This document shows, piece by piece, positions 51,901-62,332 of a DNA stretch of 64,000 bases. Positions within the stretch are counted from its first letter, which is position 1. Every line of letters starts with the position of its first letter. This DNA comes from Candidatus Purcelliella pentastirinorum (GTDB lineage Bacteria; Pseudomonadota; Gammaproteobacteria; Enterobacterales; Enterobacteriaceae). The position numbers were made by a program, and so were the translations under genes. The notes beneath the pieces were generated by a model. That model was not told the origin of the DNA. It saw only the letters and a program-made list of their open reading frames with translations, and made no database searches. The stretch lies in assembly GCF_028748785.1 (NCBI RefSeq), contig NZ_CP110496.1, positions 124,001 through 188,000 of the forward strand, given 5' to 3'.

Positions 51901-52430
51901 TAAATAATAAAATAAATAACTTTGTTGTTTTTGGTTTAGTAACTGCTGTAAAAATTTCTATAACTAAATATAATAACAAAGTTGTAATTTTTACATTGGA
52001 CGATTCCTTTGGAATTATTGAAATTATTTTATTAGAAAAATATATTAATAAATATAAACATTTGATATCATGCGATAATATTTTAATTGTGAATATAAGA
52101 ATAAGATTTAATTTTTTTAGTAAATCTTTAAATGTATTAGCTAATAATGTAATAGATATTACAGAAGCACGTAATAAATATTTATCTAAAATTATTATTT
52201 ATATACAAAAAAAAAAAGTTAAAAATAATATATTTAAAGTATTAAATTATTATTTTAAAAATTTACCAAGAGGAAATTTAACTTTATATTTGTATCAATT
52301 AAAAAATATTATTTGTAAAAATGATAAAAAATTAATAAAAAAAATAAAGAATATTGTTCCTAGTAATGATTTTATTAATAAAGTAGAATCATTATTAGGG
52401 AAAGAATATATTGAATTAAAATTCAAATAA
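48933..52430 (+). CDS. dnaE: DNA polymerase III alpha subunit
   Basis: Replicative polymerase, 1165 residues (E. coli 1160). PHP domain (FVHLSVHTDYSIVDGL, AVTDFNN), palm with the catalytic Asp residues in SLPDFDIDFCMDKRD (about residues 400-415) and FDFLGLRTLTIID (near 555), GPGRGSGASSLVAYALG, ILYQEQVMQI, FNKSHSVAYALISYRT, and the C-terminal OB-fold and tau-binding region. The start at 48933 gives the family N-terminus. An A11 run lies in frame at 52207-52217 near the 3' end. 12 bp before accA. Confidence 0.98.
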   Translation: MFNSKFVHLSVHTDYSIVDGLIKINCLINKILTLRMSAVAVTDFNNIFSLVKFYNLSHKKGIKPIIGADFIITSLTNKISKLTILAKNNIGYRNLIFLISLAYKNRINNLIPSITYELLIKYRIGLIILSGGLHGDVGRSLLSNNKMLIKKNINFYKKHFNNNYYLELSRIEKVNEESYINLAMDLSYKENIPVVATNEVRFLKKDDFYIHEIRVAINNGYKLNDLKYSSKYSNLQYLRSEQEMCKLFIDIPEALVNTIEISKRCNVFLDWNEYHLPKFKLKNISEEDYLFLQANKGMKERLLFLCSKKNKKDIVHKIYYKRLYHELNIIKQVGFSGYFLIVMEFVKWAKSNFISVGPGRGSGASSLVAYALGITDINPLDFNLIFERFLNCEKISLPDFDIDFCMDKRDLIIEHVIKKYGYSNVSQIITFGTMTAKVVIRDVGRVLGYPYGLVNKISKLIPFNYGITINNALLLSPQLLIYYKTDNSIKKLINLSIRLEGIIRNVGKHAGGVVISPTKITNFLPLYYDKDSKNSLTQFDKNDIERIGLIKFDFLGLRTLTIIDNTLKIINIKRKKIGKEIIDINNITLNDKKSFLLLKTANTTAVFQLESYGIKTLIKRLQPDTFEELIALIALYRPGPLQSGMVDNFINRKHGKELIAYPDKIWQHKLLKPILESTYGIILYQEQVMQISQILSDYSLGQADILRSAMTKKKKNVMLKQRILFKNGAIKKGINANLAMKIFDLMEKFAAYGFNKSHSVAYALISYRTLWLKANYPVEFLVSVLNTEINNTTKLSFLINECKYLQINICSPNVNLSMYNFFIDECGSIVYGLGAIKGLNKDLIYLIINNRIKNGNYDSLLNFCIRIKSKKLNISMLKKLIFSGALDTIGTSRYNLLKDLENSFKITEQYLSSKSVGQMDMFNLLKDKLSYTNFFNTKYLLNWSEEYESNKEKESLGFYLTKHPIIKYLKEMRKYTNSNNTLKDLLSIDINNKINNFVVFGLVTAVKISITKYNNKVVIFTLDDSFGIIEIILLEKYINKYKHLISCDNILIVNIRIRFNFFSKSLNVLANNVIDITEARNKYLSKIIIYIQKKKVKNNIFKVLNYYFKNLPRGNLTLYLYQLKNIICKNDKKLIKKIKNIVPSNDFINKVESLLGKEYIELKFK

Positions 52431-52442
52431 ATAAGGATAAAT

Positions 52443-53402
52443 ATGAATTTTAATTATTTAGATTTTGAATACCCAATAGTGGAATTAGAAGCTAAAATAG
52501 ATTCATTAAAATTAGTAAATGATAAAAATAAAAGACATAATTTTAATTTAGATAATGAAATATATGGACTTAGTAAAAAAAAAAATGAATTAATTAAGAA
52601 AATTTTTTCAAATTTATCTGCATGGCAAATAGTTAAATTATCTAGACATCCATTAAGACCTCATACGTTAGATTATATTAATTATATTTTTGAAGATTTT
52701 GATGAGTTATCAGGAGATAGAACATTTTCTGATGATAAAGCAATTGTAGCAGGCATAGCTAGATTAAATTCTTATTCTGTTATGATTATTGGCCATCAAA
52801 AAGGTAGAGAAACTAAAGATAAAATTTATCGTAATTTTGGTATGCCTACTCCTGAAGGATATCGTAAAGCATTACGTTTAATGAAGTTAGCTGAAAAATT
52901 TAACATCCCTGTTATTACTTTCATTGATACCCCTGGAGCTTACCCGGGAGTTGGAGCTGAAGAACGTGGTCAATCTGCAGCTATAGCTAACAATTTACTT
53001 AACATGTCCTTTTTAAAAGTTCCAATTATATGTAATGTAATTGGTGAAGGAGGCTCTGGAGGAGCTTTAGCTATAGGGATAGGTGATAAATTAAATATGT
53101 TAGAATATAGTACTTATTCTGTTATTTCACCTGAAGGATGTGCTTCTATTCTTTGGAAAAATGTTAGTAAAGCTTCATTGGCTGCTGAAATAATGGGAAT
53201 AAATGCATATCGTTTAAAAAAATTAAAATTAATAGATAATATTATAAATGAACCATTAGGTGGTGCTCATAGAAATATTTTGTTAATGGCTGATTTGTTA
53301 AAAAAACAATTATTAATAGATATTTCAGAATTGAGATTAATGCATATAGATATTTTATTAAAAAAAAGATATAAAAAACTTATTAGTTATGGATATGTTT
53401 AA
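52443..53402 (+). CDS. accA: Acetyl-CoA carboxylase carboxyltransferase alpha subunit
   Basis: Transfers carboxyl from biotin to acetyl-CoA, the committed step of fatty-acid synthesis, together with AccD. 319 residues, as in E. coli. [84 protein letters not shown] and [14 protein letters not shown] are near-identical to the family. An in-frame A11 run sits at 52573-52583. Last gene of the frr-accA cluster; with FabZ and CdsA it supports membrane lipid self-sufficiency. Confidence 0.98.
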   Translation: MNFNYLDFEYPIVELEAKIDSLKLVNDKNKRHNFNLDNEIYGLSKKKNELIKKIFSNLSAWQIVKLSRHPLRPHTLDYINYIFEDFDELSGDRTFSDDKAIVAGIARLNSYSVMIIGHQKGRETKDKIYRNFGMPTPEGYRKALRLMKLAEKFNIPVITFIDTPGAYPGVGAEERGQSAAIANNLLNMSFLKVPIICNVIGEGGSGGALAIGIGDKLNMLEYSTYSVISPEGCASILWKNVSKASLAAEIMGINAYRLKKLKLIDNIINEPLGGAHRNILLMADLLKKQLLIDISELRLMHIDILLKKRYKKLISYGYV

Positions 53403-53546
53403 TAAAAATAAAATATATATTTTTAAATAAATTAAATTATAAAATTTAATTTAAAAAAAAAATAAATTTATTTTAAATAAAAAAATTGAAAAAAGATTTA
53501 TATTTATATTAATGATCATTCGTTATTTGTTATTTCAAAACTGTAT

Positions 53547-53573
53547 TTGATTATTAGTAAAGAATTGTATAAT
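53547..53573 (+). promoter_or_regulatory. Possible promoter of the cys cluster
   Basis: TTGATT (53547-53552) and TATAAT (53568-53573) lie 15 bases apart, 40 bp before the cysJ start. The -10 is perfect but the spacing is short and A+T-rich sequence yields such matches by chance. No CysB-type site can be recognised. Confidence 0.3.
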
Positions 53574-53612
53574 TGTTCTTTATAAAAAAAAATAAATTTG
53601 GAACATTAGTGA

Positions 53613-55394
53613 ATGAAAAACAACAATAATCTATTTAACAATTCACTTATTGACGAATATATACTTAAAAAAGTAAATAAAATAATAAATAAGTTATCTA
53701 TTGATCAAATAATTTGGTTGTCGGGATATTTATTTAATATTATAAAAAATAATAAATTTAAAAAAACTTTAATTTTGATAGATAAAAAAATTACAATTTT
53801 ATCTTCTTCACAAACTGGAAATGCACAGTCAATAGCTAAAAAGTTATATGATCGTATGGTTTTTAACAATTTTAATGTTATTTTATTAAAAACATCAGAA
53901 TATAAATTTAAAAAAATTAATAACGAAAAAATATTAATAATTATAACATCTACATATGGTGAAGGAGAACCTCCAGAAGAAACTTATGCATTTTATAATT
54001 TTTTAATGTCTAAACGAGCTCCTAAATTAGATAGTTTATCTTTTGCTGTTTTCGGTTTAGGTGATAGTTCTTATAAATTTTTTAATAAATCAGCAAAAGA
54101 TTTTGATCATAGATTAAAAGAATTAGGTGCTAAAAGACTAATTAATAGATGTGATGCTGATATAGATTATTCTGTAGTAGCAAATAATTGGATTAAAAAA
54201 ATATTAAATGTTTTTAAACATTTAACTTTTAATAAAAATAATTTGATTATAAAAAATAAATCTATGAAAATAGATAATTGTGAAAAAACATATGATAAAG
54301 AAAATCCTCTTATTACAAGTATATTATGTAATCAAAAAATTACTGGAAGAGATTCAAATAAAGATATTAGACATATAGAAATTAATTTACCTGATAATAT
54401 ATTTTATGAACCTGGTGATATTTTAGGTGTATGGTATGAAAATGATCCTTTATTAATAAAAAAAATTATTTCATGTTTTAAATTATCTAATGATGATCCA
54501 ATTAAAATTGGTAATAAGAATATATCTTTATATGAAGCTTTGTTGAAATATTGTGAGATTACGATAAATACAATAAACATTGTAAAAAAATACTCTTATC
54601 TAACAAACAATAAATATCTTTTATCTATCAATGATGATTTATTAGAATTACAAAAATTTGTTAAAAATACACCATTAATAGATATGTTTATTATTTATAA
54701 AAGCAAATTATCAGCTCAACAATTAGTATCCCTATTTCGACCTTTAAGCCCTCGTTTTTATTCTATTTCTTCTTCTCAAAGAGAATATAAAAACGAGGTA
54801 CATATAACAGTGAGAATTTTAAAATACAAATCTAATAATTGTGTTCATTTTGGTGGAGCATCAGGTTATTTAGGTTATAGAATTAATGAAAATGATAAAA
54901 TAAAAATTTTTTTACAAAAAAATAATAATTTTAAATTACCTAAAGATTCTAATATTCCAATAATTATGATTGCTGCTGGTACTGGAATTTCTCCATTTCG
55001 TTCTTTTATTCAAGAAAGAGAAAATATAGGAGCTAAAGGTAAAAATTGGTTGTTTTTTGGAGATCAAAAATTTACTGAAGATTTTTTATATCAAATTGAA
55101 TGGGTAGATTATCTTAAAAAAGATGTATTGAATAACATTAATTTAGCATGGTCACGTGATCAAAAATATAAAATATATATACAAGATAAAATTATAGAAA
55201 ATAAAAATATTTTTTGGAAATGGATAAATAATGGTGCATATATTTATATTTGTGGAAGTATTGCAATGTCAAAATCAGTTGAAACATCTATCTTAAAAAT
55301 AATTCAAGAAAATGGTAAAATAGATAAAAATAATTCTGTAAATTTTTTAAATGAACTAAAAATCGATCATCGTTATCAAAAGGATGTTTATTAA
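53613..55394 (+). CDS. cysJ: Sulfite reductase flavoprotein subunit CysJ
   Basis: NADPH-to-hemoprotein electron carrier of sulfite reductase. 593 residues (E. coli 599). Flavodoxin-like FMN domain ([42 protein letters not shown]), FAD-binding domain ([30 protein letters not shown]) and NADP domain ([44 protein letters not shown]), ending in the conserved RYQKDVY with its terminal aromatic residue. The stop overlaps the cysI start by one base (TAATG). FAD and FMN come from RibF in this window. Confidence 0.98.
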   Translation: MKNNNNLFNNSLIDEYILKKVNKIINKLSIDQIIWLSGYLFNIIKNNKFKKTLILIDKKITILSSSQTGNAQSIAKKLYDRMVFNNFNVILLKTSEYKFKKINNEKILIIITSTYGEGEPPEETYAFYNFLMSKRAPKLDSLSFAVFGLGDSSYKFFNKSAKDFDHRLKELGAKRLINRCDADIDYSVVANNWIKKILNVFKHLTFNKNNLIIKNKSMKIDNCEKTYDKENPLITSILCNQKITGRDSNKDIRHIEINLPDNIFYEPGDILGVWYENDPLLIKKIISCFKLSNDDPIKIGNKNISLYEALLKYCEITINTINIVKKYSYLTNNKYLLSINDDLLELQKFVKNTPLIDMFIIYKSKLSAQQLVSLFRPLSPRFYSISSSQREYKNEVHITVRILKYKSNNCVHFGGASGYLGYRINENDKIKIFLQKNNNFKLPKDSNIPIIMIAAGTGISPFRSFIQERENIGAKGKNWLFFGDQKFTEDFLYQIEWVDYLKKDVLNNINLAWSRDQKYKIYIQDKIIENKNIFWKWINNGAYIYICGSIAMSKSVETSILKIIQENGKIDKNNSVNFLNELKIDHRYQKDVY

Positions 55395-57103
55395 TGTTAT
55401 ATAAAATAAATAAAAAATTTATTGTTAAAGGTAAATTAACTAATGAAGAAAGAATAAAAAAAGAGAGTAATTTTTTAAGAGGAACTATTGCTGATGATAT
55501 TAACAATAAAATAACAGGAGGTTTTAGTAAAGATAATTATTCATTAATTAGATTTCATGGTATGTATCAGCAAGATAATAGAGACATAAGATTAGAACGG
55601 TTAGAACAAAAATTAGAACCTAAACATTCTATGATGTTGAGATGTAGATTACCAGGGGGAATTATTAATACAAAACAATGGTTGTCTATAGATGATTTTG
55701 CAAAAAAACATACCTTATATGGAAGTATACGATTGACTAATCGCCAAACTTTTCAATTTCATGGTATTTTAAAACATAAATTAAAATTTATTCATAAAAT
55801 ATTAAATAAATTAGGATTAGATTCATGGGCTACAGCTAATGATGTAAATCGTAATATTCTTTGTACTTCAAACCCTATGGAGTCTAATATTCATATGGAA
55901 GTTTATCAAATAGCAAAAAAAATTTCTGAATATTTACTTCCTAAAACAAATGCTTATTCTGAAATTTGGTTAGATAGAAAAAAAGTTAGTACTACTGAAG
56001 TAGAGTCGATTTTAGGAAATACTTATTTGCCTCGTAAATTTAAAACAACAATTGTAATACCACCTTATAATGATGTTGATATTCATGCCAATGATATGAA
56101 TTTTATTGCCATTATTGATAAAGGAAAATTAATTGGTTTTAATTTACTTATTGGTGGAGGATTATCTATAGTACATAGTAATTGTTCTACATGGCCTAGT
56201 ATAGCTAAAGAAGTTGGATTTTTTAAAGTTAATGATATTTTATGTGTAGCAGAAGCTGTAATTACAATTCAAAGAGATTGGGGTAATAGGACTAATAGAC
56301 AGAATGCTAAAACAAAATATACATTGGAACGTGTAGGTTTAGATAATTTTAGAAGAGAAATTGAATATAGATCTGGGATTAAATTTGATCCTATATATCC
56401 TTATAAATTTATTAAAAGAGGAGATCGTTTTGGTTGGTTAAAAGGTATAGATAACAAATGGAATTTGACATTATTTATTGAACAAGGAAGATTAATTGAT
56501 AAATTTAATAGTCCTATTAAAAAAGGTGTTGCAGAAATTGCAAAAATACATAATGGATATTTTAGATTAACTGCAAATCAAAATTTAATAGTAACTTCTG
56601 TTAAAGAGAATAACAAATTAATTATTGAAAATATAGCTTTGAAATATGGATTATTGAATTTTGTAACAAAGCAACGTAAAAATTCTATGGCATGTGTTTC
56701 TTATCCTACATGTCCTTTAGCTATGTCTGAAGGAGAACGTGAATTACCTTATTTTGTAAATGGAATAGAAAAAATTTTATCTAAATATGGATTGGATAAT
56801 GAATATATAATATTTCGTATTTCTGGCTGTCCAAATGGTTGTGCTAGATCTTTGCTTGCTGAAATAGGTCTTTTAGGCAAATCTGTTGATTATTATAATA
56901 TGTATATTGGTGGAAATCGTATAGGAACACGTATACCTCGTATGTACTTAGAAAATATCAATAAAAAACAAATAATTTTTCATATAGATAATTTAGTAAA
57001 TAGGTGGGCTAACGAACGATTAGATAAAGAAAATTTTGGAGATTTTGTAATTAGAGTAAATATAGTAAAACCAGTATTAAATTCTTCCAAAGATTTTTGG
57101 TAA
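55394..57103 (+). CDS. cysI: Sulfite reductase hemoprotein subunit CysI
   Basis: Six-electron reduction of sulfite to sulfide at a siroheme/4Fe-4S centre. 569 residues (E. coli 570). The four cluster Cys ligands are present in [12 protein letters not shown] and [15 protein letters not shown] (about residues 433-482). Substrate-binding Arg/Lys regions ([40 protein letters not shown] block) are intact. Siroheme is supplied by CysG two genes downstream. Translationally coupled to cysJ. Confidence 0.98.
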   Translation: MLYKINKKFIVKGKLTNEERIKKESNFLRGTIADDINNKITGGFSKDNYSLIRFHGMYQQDNRDIRLERLEQKLEPKHSMMLRCRLPGGIINTKQWLSIDDFAKKHTLYGSIRLTNRQTFQFHGILKHKLKFIHKILNKLGLDSWATANDVNRNILCTSNPMESNIHMEVYQIAKKISEYLLPKTNAYSEIWLDRKKVSTTEVESILGNTYLPRKFKTTIVIPPYNDVDIHANDMNFIAIIDKGKLIGFNLLIGGGLSIVHSNCSTWPSIAKEVGFFKVNDILCVAEAVITIQRDWGNRTNRQNAKTKYTLERVGLDNFRREIEYRSGIKFDPIYPYKFIKRGDRFGWLKGIDNKWNLTLFIEQGRLIDKFNSPIKKGVAEIAKIHNGYFRLTANQNLIVTSVKENNKLIIENIALKYGLLNFVTKQRKNSMACVSYPTCPLAMSEGERELPYFVNGIEKILSKYGLDNEYIIFRISGCPNGCARSLLAEIGLLGKSVDYYNMYIGGNRIGTRIPRMYLENINKKQIIFHIDNLVNRWANERLDKENFGDFVIRVNIVKPVLNSSKDFW

Positions 57104-57118
57104 TTTTAGGTAAAATAT

Positions 57119-57850
57119 ATGCAATTGTTAAATTTAAAAAAAATAAAAAATTTATCTTTAAAAGAACAAAAAAAAAATCTTGAAGAAATTAATTTTAAAT
57201 TAAATAAACTATCTTCATTTGATCGTATATTATGGGCATTAGATAATCTTGAAGAAAATTTTATTTTATCTTCTAGTTTTGGGATACAATCAATGGTTTT
57301 GTTACATATGATTACTTCTAAAATATCTAATATTCCTATTGTGTTTATTGATACAGGTTATTTATTTCCGGAAACTTATATATTCGTTGATAAATTAGTT
57401 AAAAAAATGAATTTAAATTTGAAAATATTTCGTTCTATTATATCTCCTGCATGGCAAGAGGCACGTTATGGTAAATTATGGAAAAATGGAATAGATGGCA
57501 TAGATTTGTATAATAAAATTAATAAAGTTAAACCTATGAAGTTTGCTTTAAAAAAATTATTAGTTAAAACATGGTTTTCTGGGCTAAGAAGATCACAATC
57601 TAAAAGTCGTAAAAACTTATCTATATTATCTATTCAACGTAAAATTTTTAAATTTTTACCAATTTTAGATTGGGATAATAAAAAAATATTTGACTATATA
57701 AAAAAATACGATTTGGAATATCATCCATTATGGAAAGATGGTTATGTATCTTTAGGAGATATACATACAACGTCTAAAATAAATAGTAATATTTCAGAAG
57801 AAGAAACAAGATTTTTTGGAATAAAAAGAGAATGTGGGTTACATGAATAA
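57119..57850 (+). CDS. cysH: PAPS reductase CysH
   Basis: Thioredoxin-dependent reduction of 3'-phosphoadenylyl sulfate to sulfite. 243 residues (E. coli 244). Adenine-nucleotide hydrolase fold with [40 protein letters not shown] and [13 protein letters not shown]; the catalytic Cys is in the C-terminal ECGLHE. No additional Fe-S Cys pairs are present, so it is the PAPS-type, not the APS-type, enzyme, consistent with CysC in the cluster. A10 run at 57168-57177. Follows cysI after 15 bp. Confidence 0.97.
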   Translation: MQLLNLKKIKNLSLKEQKKNLEEINFKLNKLSSFDRILWALDNLEENFILSSSFGIQSMVLLHMITSKISNIPIVFIDTGYLFPETYIFVDKLVKKMNLNLKIFRSIISPAWQEARYGKLWKNGIDGIDLYNKINKVKPMKFALKKLLVKTWFSGLRRSQSKSRKNLSILSIQRKIFKFLPILDWDNKKIFDYIKKYDLEYHPLWKDGYVSLGDIHTTSKINSNISEEETRFFGIKRECGLHE

Positions 57851-57963
57851 ATTTATTATTTAATAGATTATATTTATTAAAAATAATTTATTTATTTTAA
57901 TTTAATTTAAAAATACAATTTAAGATTTTTAATTTATTTTATACTTATTATAAATATCACAAA

Positions 57964-59373
57964 ATGAAATATTTACCCTTATTTATTGATTTGAAATTTA
58001 AACCAATTTTAATAGTTGGAGGTGGTAGTGTAGCTGCAAGAAAAATAAAATTATTTTGTGCAGTTGGAGCTATAGTATATGTTGTTGCTAATAAATTATG
58101 TGATGATTTAAAAAAAATTTATAATAAAAATAAAATTAGATGGTTATCAAAAAAATTTAATGTAAATCAACTAAATAATATATTTTTAGTAGTTGTTGCT
58201 ACTAATAATAATAATCTTAATAAAAAAATTTATAAAGAAGCTAATAATAGATTTATATTTGTTAATGTAGTTGATGATTTAAAAAAATGTTCTTTTATTT
58301 TTCCATCAATAATAGACAGGTCTCCTTTATTAGTATCTATATCATCTAGTGGTATGGCACCTATGCTAGTTAGATTATTAAAGGAAAAATTAGAAACAAT
58401 ATTACCTAAAAGTTTATCTAGTATAATTAATATTGCTGGTAAATTCCGTGATAAAGTTAAAAAATATTTTATTAAATTTGATGATAGAAAACGATTTTGG
58501 GAAAGTTTTTTTGATAGTATTTTTTCTAGTTATGTATCTTGTAATAATTTTGAATTAGCATATAAAGTATTAAATAATCATTTAAAAAATAAAAATAAAC
58601 TATCAGGAGAAATAGTATTAGTTGGAGCTGGTCCTGGTGATTCTGGTTTGTTAACACTTCGTGCCCTACAAGCAATACAAAGAGCGGATATTGTCCTGTA
58701 TGATTATTTAGTAAGTAAACAAGTTTTAAATTTAATACGTAAAGATGCAAAATTGATATGTGTAGGGAAAAGATATGGATATCATTTTTATTCTCAAAAA
58801 AAAATAAATAATTTACTAATATCATATGCTAAAAAAGGCAAATGTGTTATTAGATTAAAAGGCGGTGATCCATTTATTTTTGGTAGAGGTGGTGAAGAAT
58901 TATTATATGCATACAAATATAAAATACCTTTTCAAGTCATTCCTGGTATAACTTCAGGCATTGCAGCTCCTACTTATGCTGGTATTCCATTAACGCATAG
59001 AGATTATTCTCATGGAGTAATATTTATAAATGGATATAACTATAAACATTGTATTGATAGTTTGAAATTTAAGTATTCTTCTTTTACTTTAGTAATTTAC
59101 ATGTGTTCAATTAATATTGAATATATATATAAACAATTAATATTAAATGGATGTTTAAAAAATACAAAAGTGGCTGTTATAAGTTCGGGAACGCATGATG
59201 AACAGTATGTGAAAACTGGTATTTTATCAGAATTAAATATCTTAATTAAAAAATCTTTTAGTCCTAGAATATTAATTATAGGTAAAGTCGTTGAATTAAG
59301 AGAAAAATTATCTTGGTTTAAAATTTCTAAAAATTCATTTAATAATAAAAATTATATTTTAAATTTATTATAG
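57964..59373 (+). CDS. cysG: Siroheme synthase CysG
   Basis: Trifunctional: SAM-dependent uroporphyrinogen III methylation, precorrin-2 oxidation and ferrochelation, giving siroheme for CysI. 469 residues (E. coli 457). N-terminal NAD-dependent domain with IVGGGSVAARKIKLF, FVNVVDDLKKCSFIFPSI (catalytic Asp) and SPLLVSISSSGMAPMLVRLL; C-terminal methyltransferase from about residue 215 with VGAGPGDSGLLTLRALQ, VGKRYGYH, VIRLKGGDPFIFGRGGEE and PGITSGIAAPTYAGIPLTHRDY. Both halves look functional. In E. coli cysG is elsewhere; here it sits inside the cys cluster, as in Buchnera. Confidence 0.97.
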   Translation: MKYLPLFIDLKFKPILIVGGGSVAARKIKLFCAVGAIVYVVANKLCDDLKKIYNKNKIRWLSKKFNVNQLNNIFLVVVATNNNNLNKKIYKEANNRFIFVNVVDDLKKCSFIFPSIIDRSPLLVSISSSGMAPMLVRLLKEKLETILPKSLSSIINIAGKFRDKVKKYFIKFDDRKRFWESFFDSIFSSYVSCNNFELAYKVLNNHLKNKNKLSGEIVLVGAGPGDSGLLTLRALQAIQRADIVLYDYLVSKQVLNLIRKDAKLICVGKRYGYHFYSQKKINNLLISYAKKGKCVIRLKGGDPFIFGRGGEELLYAYKYKIPFQVIPGITSGIAAPTYAGIPLTHRDYSHGVIFINGYNYKHCIDSLKFKYSSFTLVIYMCSINIEYIYKQLILNGCLKNTKVAVISSGTHDEQYVKTGILSELNILIKKSFSPRILIIGKVVELREKLSWFKISKNSFNNKNYILNLL

Positions 59374-59382
59374 GAAAAAGTT

Positions 59383-60288
59383 ATGGAGGAAAAGAAATTT
59401 ACTCATTTATATCAATTAGAAGCTGAAAGTATTTATATCATACGTGAAGTTGTAGCTGAATTTGAAAACCCTGTTATGTTATATTCAATAGGTAAAGATT
59501 CTTCTGTTATGTTACATCTTGCTCGTAAAGCATTCTATCCTGGTAAATTACCATTTCCATTATTACATATAGATACAGGGTGGAAATTTAACGAAATGTA
59601 TAAATTCAGAGATAATATTATTAAAAATATGAATCTTGATTTTTTAATATATATTAATAAAGATGGGTTGAAAATGGGTATCAACCCTTTTATTCATGGT
59701 AGTAGTAAATATACTCATATTATGAAGACTGAAGGTTTAAAACAAGCTTTAAATAAATATAATTTCGATGCAGCTTTTGGAGGTGCTAGGCGTGATGAAG
59801 AAAAATCTCGTGCTAAAGAACGTATATATTCTTTCCGTAATAAATTACATAGATGGGATCCAAAAAAACAAAGACCTGAATTATGGCAGAATTACAATGG
59901 GCAAATTAATAGAGGGGAAAATATTAGGGTATTTCCATTGTCTAATTGGACTGAATTAGATATTTGGACATATATTTATTTTGAAAATATAGAAATAGTA
60001 CCATTATATTTTTCTTCTATTAGACCTGTTTTGACACGTAATAATTTATTAATCATGTTAAATGATAATAGAATTAATTATAAAAATGAAGAGATAAATA
60101 AACTGATGGTACGTTTTCGTACTTTAGGTTGTTGGCCATTATCCGGTGCTATAGAATCAAATGCCAAGAATATACCGGAAATTATACATGAAATGTTAAA
60201 TTCAAACATGAGTGAACGTCAAGGAAGAATGATAGATAATGATCAAGTTGGTTCTATGGAAATAAAAAAACGTCAAGGATATTTTTAA
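59383..60288 (+). CDS. cysD: Sulfate adenylyltransferase small subunit CysD
   Basis: With CysN forms APS from sulfate and ATP. 301 residues (E. coli 302). PP-loop SIGKDSS at residues 35-41, [44 protein letters not shown] and [12 protein letters not shown] are strongly conserved. A GGAAAAAGTT site precedes the ATG, 10 bp after cysG, and cysN follows after 12 bp. Confidence 0.98.
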   Translation: MEEKKFTHLYQLEAESIYIIREVVAEFENPVMLYSIGKDSSVMLHLARKAFYPGKLPFPLLHIDTGWKFNEMYKFRDNIIKNMNLDFLIYINKDGLKMGINPFIHGSSKYTHIMKTEGLKQALNKYNFDAAFGGARRDEEKSRAKERIYSFRNKLHRWDPKKQRPELWQNYNGQINRGENIRVFPLSNWTELDIWTYIYFENIEIVPLYFSSIRPVLTRNNLLIMLNDNRINYKNEEINKLMVRFRTLGCWPLSGAIESNAKNIPEIIHEMLNSNMSERQGRMIDNDQVGSMEIKKRQGYF

Positions 60289-60300
60289 GGAAATAAAATA

Positions 60301-61704
60301 ATGATAAATAATACTATTAAAAATAATATTAGTAAATCAAATAATATTATTAAATGGTTAAAGTTGCAAAAAAAAAAAACGTCTTTGAGATTTCTTACAT
60401 GTGGAAGTGTAGATGATGGTAAAAGTACATTAATTGGACGTTTGTTTTATGATACGAATAATATTTATTCTGATCAATTTAAATCCTTAAAAAAGGATAG
60501 TAAAAAACATGGAACACAAGATGGTAATTTAGATTTATCTTTATTAGTTGATGGATTACAAGCTGAAAGAGAACAAGGTATTACTATTGATGTTGCTTAT
60601 TTATATTTTTCTACAAATAAATGTAAATTTATAGTTGCAGATACTCCAGGACATGAACAATATACACGTAATATGGCTACAGGGGCATCTACATGTGATG
60701 TAGCTATATTATTGATGGATGCTTGTAAGGGAGTGCTTAATCAAACAAAACGCCATATTTTTATAGTTAATATTTTAGGAATTAAAAACGTAATTATTGC
60801 TATAAATAAAATGGATTTAGTTTTATATAAGGAAGATATTTTTATTAAAATAAAAAAAAAATTTCTAGAAATTATAAAACTTTTACCTAATAAAGATATA
60901 AAACTATATTTTGTACCTATTTCAGCATTAAGTGGTGAAAACGTTGTTTATTCAAATAAAATAATGTCATGGTATAAAGGTCCAACGGTGCTTTATATAT
61001 TAGAGAATATTCAAAGTTCAAATAATATCAATGATAAAATTTTTTATTTTCCAGTACAATATGTTAATAGACCTAATTCAAATTTTAGAGGATATTCAGG
61101 TTGTCTATCTTCTGGTAAAATAAGAATTAATCAAAAGATTAAAATATTACCATCTGGTATGGTATCTTACATTGATCAAATTATAGTTTATAATAAAAAA
61201 ATTTGTCAGGCTTATCCACAAGAACCTATTACCTTAATATTGAAAGATCAAATGGATATTAGTAGAGGAGATATTATAGTTGATTTTAATATTAAATTTA
61301 AATTGACACAGTCAGCTTTAATAGATATTGTATGGATGAATGAACAAAAGTTAGAAATAGGTAATAAATATGATGTTAAAATTGCATGTAAGAAGACTCA
61401 AATTATTATAAAAGATATTTTATATTGTTTTGATATGAATAATTTAAAAAAAATAAAAACAAATAAAATATTAATAAATAATATTGGTAGAATTTCTGTA
61501 TTTTTTGATGAACCTATGGTGATGGATCTTTATAATAACAATAAGGTTATGGGCGGTATTATTTTTATCGATAAATTAACTAATATGACAGTTGGAGCAG
61601 GATTAGTTTGTAAAACATTATCGATAAAAGATAATAAAATAAATAGATACAAATTATTTAAACGAGAATTAAATCAATTAATTAAACGTTATTTTTTAAA
61701 TTAA
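60301..61704 (+). CDS. cysN: Sulfate adenylyltransferase GTPase subunit CysN
   Basis: GTPase that drives APS formation by CysD. 467 residues (E. coli 475). EF-Tu-like G domain: GSVDDGKST (35-43), EREQGITIDVAY, DTPGHEQYTRNMATG, NKMDLV, followed by the two beta-barrel domains. An A12 run (60368-60379) lies in frame at codons 23-27, just before the P-loop. Slippage there would destroy the protein, so its persistence is notable. It is not fused to CysC. Confidence 0.98.
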   Translation: MINNTIKNNISKSNNIIKWLKLQKKKTSLRFLTCGSVDDGKSTLIGRLFYDTNNIYSDQFKSLKKDSKKHGTQDGNLDLSLLVDGLQAEREQGITIDVAYLYFSTNKCKFIVADTPGHEQYTRNMATGASTCDVAILLMDACKGVLNQTKRHIFIVNILGIKNVIIAINKMDLVLYKEDIFIKIKKKFLEIIKLLPNKDIKLYFVPISALSGENVVYSNKIMSWYKGPTVLYILENIQSSNNINDKIFYFPVQYVNRPNSNFRGYSGCLSSGKIRINQKIKILPSGMVSYIDQIIVYNKKICQAYPQEPITLILKDQMDISRGDIIVDFNIKFKLTQSALIDIVWMNEQKLEIGNKYDVKIACKKTQIIIKDILYCFDMNNLKKIKTNKILINNIGRISVFFDEPMVMDLYNNNKVMGGIIFIDKLTNMTVGAGLVCKTLSIKDNKINRYKLFKRELNQLIKRYFLN

Positions 61705-61717
61705 AAATATAATTTTT

Positions 61718-62332
61718 ATGATAAGTGATATAAATCAAAAAAATAGAAATAATATTTTGTGGCAAAATTTTTATATAAATAAAATAAAACGTGAAAAATT
61801 GAATAATCACAGATCAGCATTATTATGGTTTACTGGTTTATCAGGATCCGGAAAATCTACTATTGCTAATGCTTTAGAAAAAAGACTTTATTTTATGAAT
61901 ATACATACTTATATTTTAGATGGTGATAATATCAGATCTGGATTATGCTCTGATTTAAGTTTTGTTGATAAAGATCGTAAGGAGAATATTAGAAGAATTG
62001 GAGAAATATCAAAGTTAATGGTAGATGCAGGTTTAATAGTCTTATCCACTTTTATATCTCCTCATAAATTAGAGCGTGAAAAAATAAGATATATGTTAGA
62101 AAATAATAAATTTATAGAAATATTTGTTGATACACCATTTAATATATGTAAAAAAAGAGATGTTAAAGGTTTATATAAAAAAGTTTTCAATAAAAAAATA
62201 AAAAATTTTACTGGTGTTGATTCTATATATGAATCACCGATTAATCCTGAAATTATTTTGAATGGAGAACAAGATGTATTGACATCTGTAAATAAAATAA
62301 TTTTATTATTAAGATCTATGAAAATTATTTAA
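61718..62332 (+). CDS. cysC: Adenylyl-sulfate kinase CysC
   Basis: Phosphorylates APS to PAPS, the CysH substrate. 204 residues (E. coli 201). P-loop GLSGSGKST at 40-48, DGDNIRSGLCSDLSF, RKENIRRIGE, TFISPHKLERE with the family's Ser, and FVDTPFNICKKRDVKGLYKK. Last gene of the cysJIHGDNC run. Its TAA overlaps the end of valS on the other strand by four bases. Confidence 0.98.
   Translation: MISDINQKNRNNILWQNFYINKIKREKLNNHRSALLWFTGLSGSGKSTIANALEKRLYFMNIHTYILDGDNIRSGLCSDLSFVDKDRKENIRRIGEISKLMVDAGLIVLSTFISPHKLEREKIRYMLENNKFIEIFVDTPFNICKKRDVKGLYKKVFNKKIKNFTGVDSIYESPINPEIILNGEQDVLTSVNKIILLLRSMKII

Noticed and set aside
58526..58825. Minus-strand frame of 99 codons inside cysG
   Set aside because: Antisense shadow of a conserved gene.
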